Source: Patescibacteria group bacterium
GTDB taxonomy: Bacteria; Patescibacteria; Dojkabacteria; J137
Length of the DNA: 64,000 nucleotides
Assembly: GCA_963169855.1 (NCBI GenBank)
Contig: CAUJCN010000002.1
Span: 1 to 64,000 of the forward strand
Reading direction: 5' to 3'
In this document: piece by piece, positions 1 through 9,400 of the stretch
How the letters are laid out: every line of letters starts with the position of its first letter
Numbering within the stretch: the first letter of the stretch is position 1
Notes under the pieces: generated by a model
Told to the model about the DNA's origin: nothing
The model's input: only the letters and a program-made list of their open reading frames with translations
Databases searched by the model: none
Position numbers and translations under genes: made by a program

Positions 1-19
1 CCCATGTTCAGTAAACAGT

Positions 20-43
20 GCAAGTTCAAGTGTAAGTATTAAG
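20..43 (+). repeat. Hexamer-phased flank left of the four-helix-bundle gene
   Basis: Imperfect 6-nt units of the type TTCAAG / TGTAAG run here. The same units appear in the opposite orientation at 454-492, so the small gene at 47-397 lies between inverted copies. Seen directly; a mobile-cassette meaning is inference. Confidence 0.5.
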
Positions 44-46
44 CTA

Positions 47-397
47 TTAATCACCCAGACTTCGAATTAACCCAAATAACATTCTAGTTGCTTCTTCGTA
101 CTCTTTATACAAATAATCATAAACTTTACTTTCGATATAGCTCTGATCGAGAAGGATATCTAATAAAGCAACTGATTCATATAAGGAACCTTTAGCAATA
201 ATGTAGAAGTTTCTCTTATCCTTTTGTGTGGATCTACCTGACCCCTCTGCAATATTCAAAGCTGTACTACTTGATGAACGAATCAATTGATCCTTTAATG
301 ATTTATGTATGGAGTGATTATGAATAACCTTGGAGAATATTAGATTATTGATGTCTCTGACTTTTGTGTAAACGGTTAACTTGTGAAAATCAAACAT
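47..397 (-). CDS. Four-helix bundle protein (23S rRNA intervening-sequence family)
   Basis: A 116-residue protein matching the four-helix bundle family first described from 23S rRNA intervening sequences. Seen: an N-terminal FHKLTVYTK segment, a central IRSSSSTALNIAEGSGR block (the family hallmark is a polar SxxxNIAEG stretch) and a helical C-terminus. No catalytic residues are expected; the family forms small helical oligomers of unknown role, possibly nucleic-acid binding. Here it is a stand-alone gene downstream of dnaE, not inside rRNA. A TAAAAT hexamer 6 nt before the ATG suggests a leaderless mRNA. It is flanked by inverted hexamer repeats (20-43 and 454-492), in line with movement as a cassette, which is inference. 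Confidence 0.85.
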   Translation of the reverse strand: MFDFHKLTVYTKVRDINNLIFSKVIHNHSIHKSLKDQLIRSSSSTALNIAEGSGRSTQKDKRNFYIIAKGSLYESVALLDILLDQSYIESKVYDYLYKEYEEATRMLFGLIRSLGD

Positions 398-403
398 GAA
401 ATG

Positions 404-409
404 ATTTTA
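404..409 (-). promoter_or_regulatory. -10-like box of a leaderless start
   Basis: TAAAAT on the minus strand, separated by 6 nt from the ATG at 397. The same arrangement recurs at eight other genes here. No convincing -35 box was found. Confidence 0.4.
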
Positions 410-453
410 CTTTGAATAACAATTATATTCATTGTAATGTGGTACAACAAAAT

Positions 454-492
454 CTTAGTACTTGAACTTACACCTAAACTTGAACTTAAACT
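454..492 (-). repeat. Hexamer-phased flank right of the four-helix-bundle gene
   Basis: On the minus strand this reads as six near-identical hexamers (TTTAAG, TTCAAG, TTTAGG, TGTAAG, TTCAAG and a divergent end). It abuts the dnaE stop codon at 494-496 and mirrors the repeat at 20-43. Confidence 0.55.
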
Positions 493-493
493 C

Positions 494-3400
494 CTACACA
501 ATCCACTCTTTTAAGCAATTCACCGTATCATCAGTTAAATTAACTCTCCGTGATTTTTTTTGTGGATTTTTCGCATCACCGTACATTATTTCTAGTTCAG
601 CTTCTCCTTGGTCGTTAATCACTTCTTTTATACAGTTCAATTTTGCAGGATCATTAACTCCGCAAATATTTATTACAACTTTTTTTGGTCTAGCAAGTGC
701 TGATGCGATATCAATCTCGTTGATGATAAGTGATTTTCTTTCTTCTCTAACGTTAAGAACACCCTGAACTATTACTGGTTTAGATTCCACAAGCAAGTGT
801 TTTACAGCTTCGTATGTTTTAGGGAAAGCTACTGCATCGATTTTTCCTGTAAAATCTTCAATTGTTAAAATTGCCATTTTAGAATTATCCTTTTTCGTGA
901 ATACATTCTTAATTGATGAAATTATTCCCAAGAACTTTGCCTTTGTCTGATCCGCCATTTCTTCGAATTCGTTTGCATAGTTTAACCTGTGAGTAAGTCT
1001 TGTCCAATTGAAATCATCAAGTGGGTGAGTGGTTACAAACATTCCAAGTAATTCTTTTTCCCATGCCATTTTTTCTGAATCTCTTGCAGGTTCTATTTGT
1101 GGAATAGGAGTTGCTCCATAAGTTTTTGGTCCTTCTTCTTCGATAGCTCCAAAAAGACTTTCTTGGAATTCATCTTCTTTTTTCTTTTTTACTTGGAATT
1201 TTGCTAGCACTTCTGGGATTACTGCAAGAACTGCGGTTCTCTCTCCGAATTCATCTAATGCACCTGCTTTTGCGAGATATTCTAAACCTTTCTTTGTTAG
1301 GAATTCTGTTCCCACTCGACCGATCATGTCGTCTAAAGAATTAAACACTCCATTGGTAATTCTTTCAGCTAGTATTGCATCACATGCTTTGATACCAAAA
1401 TTTTTTATAGCACCAAGACCGAATCTTATTGAATCTGCTCCTTCGATTTCGAAATCAACGCTAGATTTATTTACACTTGGTGGAAGAATCTTATAACCCA
1501 TTCTTTTTATCTCTGCGGTATCGATAGTAACTCTATCCATATCTCCAAGGTCAGAGTGCAGCATGGCTGCCATAAATTCTAAAGGATAGTGTGCTTTCAA
1601 ATAGGCACATTTATAGGCTAATACGGCGTAACCTGCTGCATGAGCTTTGTTGAAACCATAGTCTGCAAACGGAAGAATCATTTCCCAAAGTTTATCAGCA
1701 ACATCTTTCGAATATCCTTTTGCCATAATTCCATCTTTCAATTTTGGCTCTTCCTTTTGCATTACATCCATTTTCTTTTTACCTACAGCCTTTCTAAGCG
1801 AATCTGCTTGTCCCATACTGTATCCAGCAACATCAACGGAAAGCCTCATTAACTGTTCTTGATAAACCATGTAACCGTTTGTAACCCCAAGAATGTCTTT
1901 CATTTCTGGAATAATAAACGAAGCATCTTTCTGCTTATTTTTTACTTTGATGTAGTCAGGAATATTTTTCATTCCGCCTGGACGATAGGCTGCAACCATG
2001 AAGCAAATATCTTCCTGTGTAGTAGGTTTCAGTTCCTTCAAGTATTGTTGCATTGGAGGGGACTCCAGTTGGAAGACTCCAATGGTTTCTCCTCTGGAAA
2101 GTAAATCGAAAGTTGGCTTATCGTGATCAGGAATTGTGTAGAAATCTATATCTGCTCCATACTTTTTTCTGATTAGTTCTATGGTTCGACTAACAATTGT
2201 TAATGTCCTTAGACCAAGGAAATCGAACTTCATCAAACCTAATTCTTCAAGCCAAGGGCCTTCAAATTGAACTACAGATCTGCCGCCTCCAGACTCAAGT
2301 TGTAATGGAACATAGTTAGTAATTGGTCCTGGTGTAATCAAGTGGCCACAAGCGTGCACAGAAGAATGTCTGGACATATTCTCAATCTTTTTCACAATAT
2401 CCGACATTTCTATGAGTTTTGGATCAGAATTAATAAGACGATTAAACTCACCATCTTCTTTCATCATTTTTTCGATTGGATAAACTTTTCCAAACAAAAC
2501 TTGAACCATTTTTGAAAGTTTGTCGGCAATTTTCAAATCAATACCCATTACTCTAGAAACATCTCTAATTGCAGCTTTAGTTTTTAATCTTCCAATCGCT
2601 ATAATGGCAGCTACAGAATCTTTTCCGTATTTCTCCTCAACATAACGAATGATCTCGTCTCTTCTGTCGTCTTGGATATCCATGTCGATATCAGGTGGAG
2701 ATGGTCTTTCTGGATTCAAAAATCTTTCGAAATAAAGTTCCCATTTGATTGGATCAACTTCGACAATATCTAAACAGTGAGCAGCAGCAGACCCAGCTAC
2801 GGATCCTCTAACTCCCATTAGGATTCCATTTTTAGCAGCGAACTTCATGATGTCAGATACAACAAGAAAATAATCGTCGTAACCTTTATCGTGAATAACT
2901 TCTAATTCATAACGAATTCTTTCGAATAGTTCGTCGCCAAGGGTTTCCTTTGTGGACTCATAATTATTGTTTTTTAAATCGCTTAAAATAGATTTGAACT
3001 TACCTGGTTCCGATGTATCAAGTTTCTTGTACTTCTTTAAAGCGCCTTCAAATGTTTGTTTTTTCAACTCACTTTCCGCAGTTTCTCCAGCTGGCATATT
3101 CCAGAACCTAGGTTGAACTCTATCGTATGCAATTGAGAATGATTCTATTTGTTCATCAATTCTTTGAGTATTATCTATTGCTTCTTTGCAATCCGAGAAT
3201 TTCTTTTCCATTTCTTCTGGAGAAAGAAGATAAGTTCCCTCGTAACCAGTACGGCAATCATCATCGCTTAGCATTTTTCCATCTTTAACCGCGAACAAAA
3301 CTGTCTGAACTTCCTTATCTTCTTTTTTTAGATAGTGAGCATCGGTTGTTGCAACCAATGGAATTTTATATTCAGCAGCAAATTCTCTAAGCTTAATGTT

Positions 3401-4042
3401 AGAAAACTTTTGTAGATTAATGTTATCGATTGATTCTTCGCTACCGCTAGAATCTAATGTATCTACAATTTCTAATTCAGAAGTTCCCTCAAAACTGTCT
3501 GACTCGTCGTATCCATGTCTTTGAAGCTCGATGAAAAAGTTATCGTTATATGTTTTCTTTAAAAATTGAAGCCAGTCCGTCGCTTTGTCGTATTCTCTCC
3601 TCAGAATGTGTCTGGAAATTGGTCCAGCCATACATGCCGAAGTACAAATCAAACCTTCTGAATATTTTTCTAAGGTTTCTCTATCAACTCTTGGTTTGTA
3701 ATACATCCCTTCTAATTGCCCAATACTTACAATTTTCAGCAAATTCTGATATCCAGTAACGTTTTTAGCTAAAAGTAGCAAGTGATAATATTTAATTCCA
3801 TTTGCAGATTCTCTTATTGTTCTGTTGCCTGGTGCAACGTATATCTCACAACCAATAATTGGTTTAACTCCAAAATCACCTGATTTCTTCCAGAATTCAG
3901 CCACTCCGTACATTACTCCGTGATCGGAAATTGCTACTGATTTCATTCCTAATTCAGCTACTCGTTCGTACAGTTTTGGAATTTTGTTTACTCCATCGAG
4001 AAGAGAGTACTCTGTGTGAACATGTAAATGCGTAAATGACAT
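494..4042 (-). CDS. dnaE: DNA polymerase III alpha subunit (PHP-domain DnaE)
   Basis: The replicative polymerase catalytic subunit, 1182 residues, normal for the DnaE1 type. Seen in order: an N-terminal PHP domain (HLHVHTEYS at 5-13, SDHG, GCEIYV, TDAHYL, so the metal-binding set looks complete), the palm with PDIDMDIQDDRRD near 447-459 carrying two catalytic aspartates, KFDFLGLRTLT, helix-hairpin-helix motifs, and a C-terminal OB fold (AKFLGIISSIKN). An acidic, serine-rich insertion of about 35 residues lies near 176-212 in the PHP domain. An intact PHP site would allow built-in proofreading; this is inference from the family. The start overlaps the stop of the peroxiredoxin gene by one base (TAATG), implying co-transcription. 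No intein is present. Confidence 0.97.
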   Translation of the reverse strand: MSFTHLHVHTEYSLLDGVNKIPKLYERVAELGMKSVAISDHGVMYGVAEFWKKSGDFGVKPIIGCEIYVAPGNRTIRESANGIKYYHLLLLAKNVTGYQNLLKIVSIGQLEGMYYKPRVDRETLEKYSEGLICTSACMAGPISRHILRREYDKATDWLQFLKKTYNDNFFIELQRHGYDESDSFEGTSELEIVDTLDSSGSEESIDNINLQKFSNIKLREFAAEYKIPLVATTDAHYLKKEDKEVQTVLFAVKDGKMLSDDDCRTGYEGTYLLSPEEMEKKFSDCKEAIDNTQRIDEQIESFSIAYDRVQPRFWNMPAGETAESELKKQTFEGALKKYKKLDTSEPGKFKSILSDLKNNNYESTKETLGDELFERIRYELEVIHDKGYDDYFLVVSDIMKFAAKNGILMGVRGSVAGSAAAHCLDIVEVDPIKWELYFERFLNPERPSPPDIDMDIQDDRRDEIIRYVEEKYGKDSVAAIIAIGRLKTKAAIRDVSRVMGIDLKIADKLSKMVQVLFGKVYPIEKMMKEDGEFNRLINSDPKLIEMSDIVKKIENMSRHSSVHACGHLITPGPITNYVPLQLESGGGRSVVQFEGPWLEELGLMKFDFLGLRTLTIVSRTIELIRKKYGADIDFYTIPDHDKPTFDLLSRGETIGVFQLESPPMQQYLKELKPTTQEDICFMVAAYRPGGMKNIPDYIKVKNKQKDASFIIPEMKDILGVTNGYMVYQEQLMRLSVDVAGYSMGQADSLRKAVGKKKMDVMQKEEPKLKDGIMAKGYSKDVADKLWEMILPFADYGFNKAHAAGYAVLAYKCAYLKAHYPLEFMAAMLHSDLGDMDRVTIDTAEIKRMGYKILPPSVNKSSVDFEIEGADSIRFGLGAIKNFGIKACDAILAERITNGVFNSLDDMIGRVGTEFLTKKGLEYLAKAGALDEFGERTAVLAVIPEVLAKFQVKKKKEDEFQESLFGAIEEEGPKTYGATPIPQIEPARDSEKMAWEKELLGMFVTTHPLDDFNWTRLTHRLNYANEFEEMADQTKAKFLGIISSIKNVFTKKDNSKMAILTIEDFTGKIDAVAFPKTYEAVKHLLVESKPVIVQGVLNVREERKSLIINEIDIASALARPKKVVINICGVNDPAKLNCIKEVINDQGEAELEIMYGDAKNPQKKSRRVNLTDDTVNCLKEWIV

Positions 4043-4521
4043 TATGAATTTAATGAACTTAGATATTTATAAACTTCTTCGCCGTGTTTCTTTGTATTAA
4101 TTTTTGCAGCGCCTCCCCATCTTTGTAAAACTAATCCTGTACTATCAATCAAGAATGTTGTTCTTAATGTACTAATGACTGTTCTCCCAAAAGACTTCTT
4201 TTCTCCATAAACACCAAAAAAATTGTGAAGCTTAAGATCCTCATCTGCTATTAAATCAAAATTCAATTTCTCTTTTTCAATAAACTTCTCGTGCTTTTCT
4301 TTAGAATCTGGACTGACACCAACTATTTTCGCATCGAAATCTTTTTTTATTTGTTCTGAATTGTCTCTAAATGAGCACGCTTGTTTTGTACAAGCGGGTG
4401 TAAGATCTTCGGGATAAAAATACAAAACCAAATACGTATTATCTTTAAAATAATCTTTTAAACTAATATTTGTATTTGGTAACTTGGTTGTTAGAGGTAT
4501 TTTGTCTCCTTTGTTGATCAT
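4042..4521 (-). CDS. bcp: Thioredoxin-dependent peroxiredoxin, BCP/PrxQ type
   Basis: Reduces hydroperoxides with electrons from thioredoxin in the cytoplasm. The 159 residues match the family length. Seen: FYPEDLTPACTKQAC, with peroxidatic Cys44 and the likely resolving Cys49 five residues later as in E. coli BCP; a conserved FRDN; GVSPDSKEKHEKFIEKEKLNFDLIADED; and a final FLIDSTGLV strand. It is first in a two-gene unit with dnaE, whose start overlaps its stop codon. No signal peptide. The pairing with a polymerase gene has no obvious functional reason. Confidence 0.93.
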   Translation of the reverse strand: MINKGDKIPLTTKLPNTNISLKDYFKDNTYLVLYFYPEDLTPACTKQACSFRDNSEQIKKDFDAKIVGVSPDSKEKHEKFIEKEKLNFDLIADEDLKLHNFFGVYGEKKSFGRTVISTLRTTFLIDSTGLVLQRWGGAAKINTKKHGEEVYKYLSSLNS

Positions 4522-4642
4522 ATTTTTGAATTTATAATTCAGTATATCATGGTGGATTTAGGAAAATTTTTGCACAATATCTTGTGTTTCTTTGTCAGAA
4601 TGCAGATAGAAGAAAAGTTCCTATAATATTTTTGAAATGAGA

Positions 4643-4670
4643 AACCGCACCTTTCGATGCGGTTATTTTT
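4643..4670. terminator. Intrinsic terminator-like hairpin
   Basis: A 7-bp stem AACCGCA/TGCGGTT with an 8-nt loop. The better T-run (ATTTTT) is on the plus strand, with a shorter one on the minus strand. It lies just downstream of the minus-strand gene ending at 4687, so it probably ends that transcript. Confidence 0.6.
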
Positions 4671-4686
4671 GCTATCTCTGCTTGCG

Positions 4687-5340
4687 TTAAGGAAGAAGAG
4701 CTTCTAGATCAATATTGCTAAAATCAAATGATAATCTCTCAAATAACGCTCTCATATCTTGTAAATTAGTTTGTGCTTCTTGTAGTGTTCCATTACCTTG
4801 AGATATTGAGAATACGGAAGCGGCAGGCTCGTTTGGATCATATGCGCTCACTATTACGCCGTACTGATTGTCGTTAACACCCTGTGTGAATATATTGTAA
4901 TTTGCTGTGTATCCTTGCATCGTTTCAAAGTTGCCTGTTTCGACACTTCCTGCAAAACCACCTTCAAATCTCCAATAAGATATTCCAAAATTTGTATTAG
5001 GGAACGTAATATTTTCATTGTGGAAATAGTCTTCTCTGAATTGCACACTAGGTTGTCCCCAGCTTTCAGGATAATCAAATGACACATCGTATCTTTCACT
5101 CTCGAAAGTTGCTACTACATCTTCCATATCAGAATCTTGATCGTTCACAATTTCTTCATCTTGTTCTGTTTCTTCCTCATTTGAATCAGTCGAAGTATTA
5201 TCATTGTCAATTTCGACAGGCCTATTTAAAGATGTATTATTTGCAACTAAATTCATTCCTAGTAAAACTCCTAACACTAATAAAATAGCTCCGAGCAATA
5301 CTATCACTAATGCATAGTATATTTTTCTTCTAGTACTCAT
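4687..5340 (-). CDS. Membrane-anchored protein with acidic linker
   Basis: 217 residues, function not recognised. Seen: a short basic N-terminus (MSTRRK), one hydrophobic helix at about 8-32, a low-complexity D/E/N/S/T linker at about 40-75, then a compact domain beginning ESERYDVSFDYPESWGQ. The YDVSFDYPESW start resembles small extracellular PsbP-like domains, but I cannot confirm this. Expected outside the membrane, tethered by the N-terminal helix. The architecture repeats in the gene at 35256-35948. An upstream TATAAT about 35 nt before the ATG may be its promoter, and a hairpin follows at 4643-4670. Confidence 0.75.
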   Translation of the reverse strand: MSTRRKIYYALVIVLLGAILLVLGVLLGMNLVANNTSLNRPVEIDNDNTSTDSNEEETEQDEEIVNDQDSDMEDVVATFESERYDVSFDYPESWGQPSVQFREDYFHNENITFPNTNFGISYWRFEGGFAGSVETGNFETMQGYTANYNIFTQGVNDNQYGVIVSAYDPNEPAASVFSISQGNGTLQEAQTNLQDMRALFERLSFDFSNIDLEALLP

Positions 5341-5385
5341 TTGATAAGATTAATATGTAATAACACTATTATAGATCAATTAAGT

Positions 5386-5612
5386 TTAGATTAGAACTGC
5401 TTTTCCAGACTTCACATCATTTTCAACTTTCTTATACTTAACATCTTTTACTTCTTTACCATCGCTATACCTAACACTTACTTTATCATTTCTTCCGATT
5501 TCATCAACTCTGTTATTTACAATTGTTCTACCAGACTGTGCTTCACCAGTAGAAATTGTTGCTTGTGTTTTATTCTTCTGCTTAATTGCATTCTCAATCA
5601 CGTTATCTAATT
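5386..5612 (-). pseudogene. Duplicated 3' end of secA (SecA C-terminal fragment)
   Basis: The 71-residue frame (GTG start at 5601) is nearly the same as the last 71 residues of the full SecA encoded at 6462-9512; it has VRYSDGKEVKDVKYKKVE where SecA has VRYSDGRELKDVKYKKVE. DNA similarity starts abruptly at 5612, with a TAA just upstream in frame. Differences are largely synonymous and are fewest near the 5' edge of the copy. No ATPase part exists, so it cannot be a working SecA. It could be a relic of duplication or recombination around the intervening ubiA-like gene, or a small expressed peptide. Confidence 0.85.
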
Positions 5613-5647
5613 AGATCTGTAGCGATAGATTCCTATAATAATTTTTA

Positions 5648-6370
5648 CTAAATTTTCAGGTAATTTAATATCACTGCAAAATTTAATCCAAAACCTATTA
5701 AGTACGCTAGAACGAATAAGATTTTAGCTATCGGTTTTCCAAAAGTGATAGTAAAGTTATTTAAGTTTGATGCTACATCCACATTGTAATCTCTAAGCTG
5801 ATTGTATAAAGCTCCACCTATAGAGACTAGGGTAACTCCAAAATAAACAAACCAGAATGTTTCTGAAAATGATCCCCCAGGAAAGGTATTGAATAGAATC
5901 GGTTGAAAAGCTGCTAAGGCAAAACTGTGGGAAACGATATCAAAAATTGGGTATGATTTAAATCTAATTGGTTTCCACGAATAAAAGTGACCCGCAAGAA
6001 TCGCTGCAAAAGATATCATTAGAGTGTTTACTCCTCCAATAAAGAATGAAAGGATTAGTGCAAAAGCAGCTGTAAATTTCAAAATTGCTAGTCCTTCTGT
6101 GTAAGATATTAGTCCAGCAGAAATTGGGTTTCGTAGTTTCTTTTTTTCGTCCAATGCATCATCTTCTGCATCTTCAAGATCATTAACAATAAATGAGTAA
6201 CAATGAATTGCTAGTGAAATTATCGCAGCAACTAGCAAGTAAGGAATACTTACAGAATTGTTTGTTGCTATTATTGAAACTGCAGTCAGAAGAATAAAGT
6301 AATCACCAACGATTACTTTTATTCTTGAAAGTTTGTAGAAAGCTGTAATGTATTTAGCAATTGGATTCAT
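5648..6370 (-). CDS. UbiA-family membrane prenyltransferase
   Basis: A polytopic protein of 240 residues from the UbiA superfamily, which transfers isoprenoid chains to aromatic or other acceptors using Mg-pyrophosphate binding. Seen: the first Asp-rich motif NDLEDAEDDALD near residues 63-74, followed by RNPISAGLIS; the second, weaker motif RDYNVDVASN near 205-214; and seven to eight hydrophobic helices. The acceptor cannot be told from sequence; no quinone or heme genes are nearby. It sits between secA and a duplicated secA tail, which suggests insertion by recombination. Confidence 0.88.
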   Translation of the reverse strand: MNPIAKYITAFYKLSRIKVIVGDYFILLTAVSIIATNNSVSIPYLLVAAIISLAIHCYSFIVNDLEDAEDDALDEKKKLRNPISAGLISYTEGLAILKFTAAFALILSFFIGGVNTLMISFAAILAGHFYSWKPIRFKSYPIFDIVSHSFALAAFQPILFNTFPGGSFSETFWFVYFGVTLVSIGGALYNQLRDYNVDVASNLNNFTITFGKPIAKILFVLAYLIGFGLNFAVILNYLKI

Positions 6371-6392
6371 AATATGAATGAACTAGATCTCG

Positions 6393-6415
6393 CATGGTTC
6401 GAGAGCCTCACCATG
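6393..6415. repeat. Miniature palindrome, family 1 (variant GAGAGCCTC)
   Basis: A 6-bp stem CATGGT/ACCATG around a TCGAGAGCCTC core. It shares its core pattern (TTCGA...GCTCA or TTCGAGAGCCTCA) with copies at 12868, 28371, 29552, 37591 and 48693. It lies between secA and the ubiA-like gene. Confidence 0.6.
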
Positions 6416-6461
6416 ACTCTGCGTGATCTGTTGTCTAAAATTTAATTCTTACTTAAGTGTA

Positions 6462-9400
6462 TTAAATTAATACGCAAAGTCCAGCTTTTAGATCTTCTTC
6501 TACCTTTTTATATTTAACATCCTTTAATTCTCTACCGTCAGAATATCGAACGCTTACCTTATCATTTCTTCCAATTTCATCTACTCTGTTGTTTACAATC
6601 GTTCTGCCAGATTGAGATTCACCTGTAGAAATTGTAGCTTGTGTTTTATTCTTCTGCTTAATTGCATTCTCAATCACGTTATCTAATTTATTTGTCGTAG
6701 TTTCTGTTGGAATAAATTCTCTGTCCTCTGTTGAAACGTCTTTAATATCTTCGGTATTTGTATCAAGAATTTGTCGTCCTGTTTGAGGCACAGGTACTTC
6801 CGTAACTTTTGAAACATTCAAAATCTTTTTTACAAACTCAGCATTGATCTTTGCAATAAATGATCTGAAAACGTTAAATGCTTCGTTTTTGTATTCAACT
6901 AGTGGATCTTTTTGTGCGTATGCTTGTAGCCCGATTCCGTCCCTTATATCTTTCATCAATTCTAAATGATCAACCCAAGCATTATCTGTATTCTGGAACA
7001 TTATTACTTTTGATAGATAATAGAAGTCGTCTCCGAATTCTTCAACCTTTTTATCAAAAGCTTGTTTCGCGATTTTTGCCAATTCAGCTGCGGTATCCTT
7101 ATTATTTAATTCCTTTGTCTTGTCGTTAAATTGTCCAAAATTTACATACTCTGTGTATTGCACCGGAACCATTGTAAAGAATTCTCTCATTGCTTTTTCA
7201 AATGCCTGAGTTTTATCTTTCAACTCTCTAACTTCTTCGATTACTTCTGATGTTTCTCCGTTATATAAATCCTCAACAAGGGTTCTCAATTTCTTTTTAC
7301 TATCTTCTATTCTTTCTAATAGTTCAGATTTTCTATTCGTATCCTCAACTTTATCCACTTCAACCAAATCTTGGTTAATTAAAAATCTTCCATTAGAACC
7401 CTCTGATAAGTTAAGCATTTCTCTTCTTCTTGTATAGAAAATTTCTCTATGTTGATTCATTACATCATCGTAGTCTACAACTCTTTTTCTATAGTCGAAG
7501 TTTACGTTTTCAATTCTTTTCTGAGCTCCTTCGATTTGTCTTGAAATCAACTTCATTTCGATTGGCATATCATCTTTCAGCCCAACCATTCCTAGTAATC
7601 TTGACATCATTTCTCCTCCAAGAATTCTTAAAAGATTGTCTTCCATAGATGTGTAGAATCTGGAACTTCCCGGTTCTCCCTGTCTTCCTGTTCTTCCTCT
7701 TAGCTGGTTATCAATTCTTCTTGCCTCGTGTCTTTCTGTACCAATAACGTGAAGTCCACCAACCGCAGCAATTTCTTTCCATGCATCGTCTCCTCTTTTT
7801 CCTCCTCCGATAATAATGTCTGCTCCTCTACCCGCCATGTTTGTTGCAACTGTTACTGCACCTTTTCGTCCAGCCTTCTCGATAATTTTTGCTTCTTGTT
7901 CGTGATATTTTGCGTTTAATACTTCGTGTGCAATTCCCGCCTGGTCTAAAAGTTGCGATACAATTTCAGATTTATCAACAGACGCAGTACCGATAAGTAC
8001 AGGTTGTCCAACAGCGTGTCTTTCTTTTACCTCCTCAATTACAGCTTTAAATTTTGCTTCTTGAGTTTTGTAAATTCTATCGGGGTGGTCAACTCTGATA
8101 ATAGGTTTGTTGGTTGGCATTGTGACAGATTCGAGTCCATAAATTTTGTAGAACTCTTCTGCTTCTGTAAGAACTGTTCCAGAACCTCCGCAAAGAACTT
8201 TGTAAAGTCTAAAGAAATTTTGGAATGTAATAGTTGCAAATGTTTTGCTTTCCTGTTGTATCTGGACTCCTTCTTTTGCCTCGATTGCTTGATGCAAACC
8301 TTCGGAATATCTTCTTCCTTTTAAAATTCTTCCTGTAAATTCATCGACGATTAAAACTTCACCGCTTTTTACTAAATAATGTTCGTCTCGGATGTAAAGA
8401 GTCTTTGCTTTAAGTGCGTTTTCGATGTGGTAAGCTGAAGAATAATCTTTCCAGATATTATCTACTCCCAAATTCGCTTCAACTTGAACAATCCCTTCTT
8501 CTGTTAAATTTGCCGACCTGCTTTTATGATCTATAATGTAATGTTTTCCTTCTTCCAGATTTATTACTGCTTGAGCAAACTTCATGTATTTATCAGTATC
8601 TGCATCACTTGGAACTCCAGAAATAATCAGCGGTGTTCTAGCTTCATCGATTAAGATTGAGTCAGCCTCGTCAACAATACAAAAATATAGTTCTCTTTGA
8701 GAAATTCCTGAGAGTTCCCATGCCATATTGTCTCTTAGATAGTCGAATCCAAATTCGTTGTTTGTTCCGTATGTAATATCACAGTTGTAACTTTCTCTTT
8801 TTGTACATTCAAGAAGGTTTGCTGAGTCCAAACTGCTTAGATTTACTGTTGTACCCATTGCTTCTCTTTTTGTTTGAGCTTCATCACCTTTTAGAAGTTT
8901 AATTTGATCATCAGCAATAAATTTATAAGAAATTTGTGAATTGATAATTCCAACAACTAATCCTAATTCAATTGCAATATGTCCAGCGTATTCACCGTCT
9001 CTTCTAGAAAGATAGTCATTAACAGTAACCAGATGTGCTCCTCTTCCAGCTAATGCGTAAAGAATCAAAGGGAGTTGGAATGTCATAGTTTTTCCTTCTC
9101 CTGTAAACAATTCAGCTAATCGTTGGCCTTGAGCCAAAACTATCCCAGCTTTTAACTGAACATCATGATATCTAAATCCCATTTTTCTAAAGAATACTTC
9201 ATCTACATAAGCGTAGACTTCAGGCATTACTTCGTATAGTTTTTTCTGAATAGCCTTTTCGTTCTCAGGTAAACCTTTACCTCTTTCTACTTTAGATAAT
9301 GAAAGTTTGTCGTCTGCTGGGATTGCATCAACAAGTAATTTTAATTCTGCTTTAATTTCTTTAATCCTTGTTCGAATTTGTTCATAAGACATGTCTGGAG

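Noticed and set aside
494..4042. Intein in DnaE
   Set aside because: The extra segment near residues 176-212 is about 35 residues and acidic, with no splice motifs.
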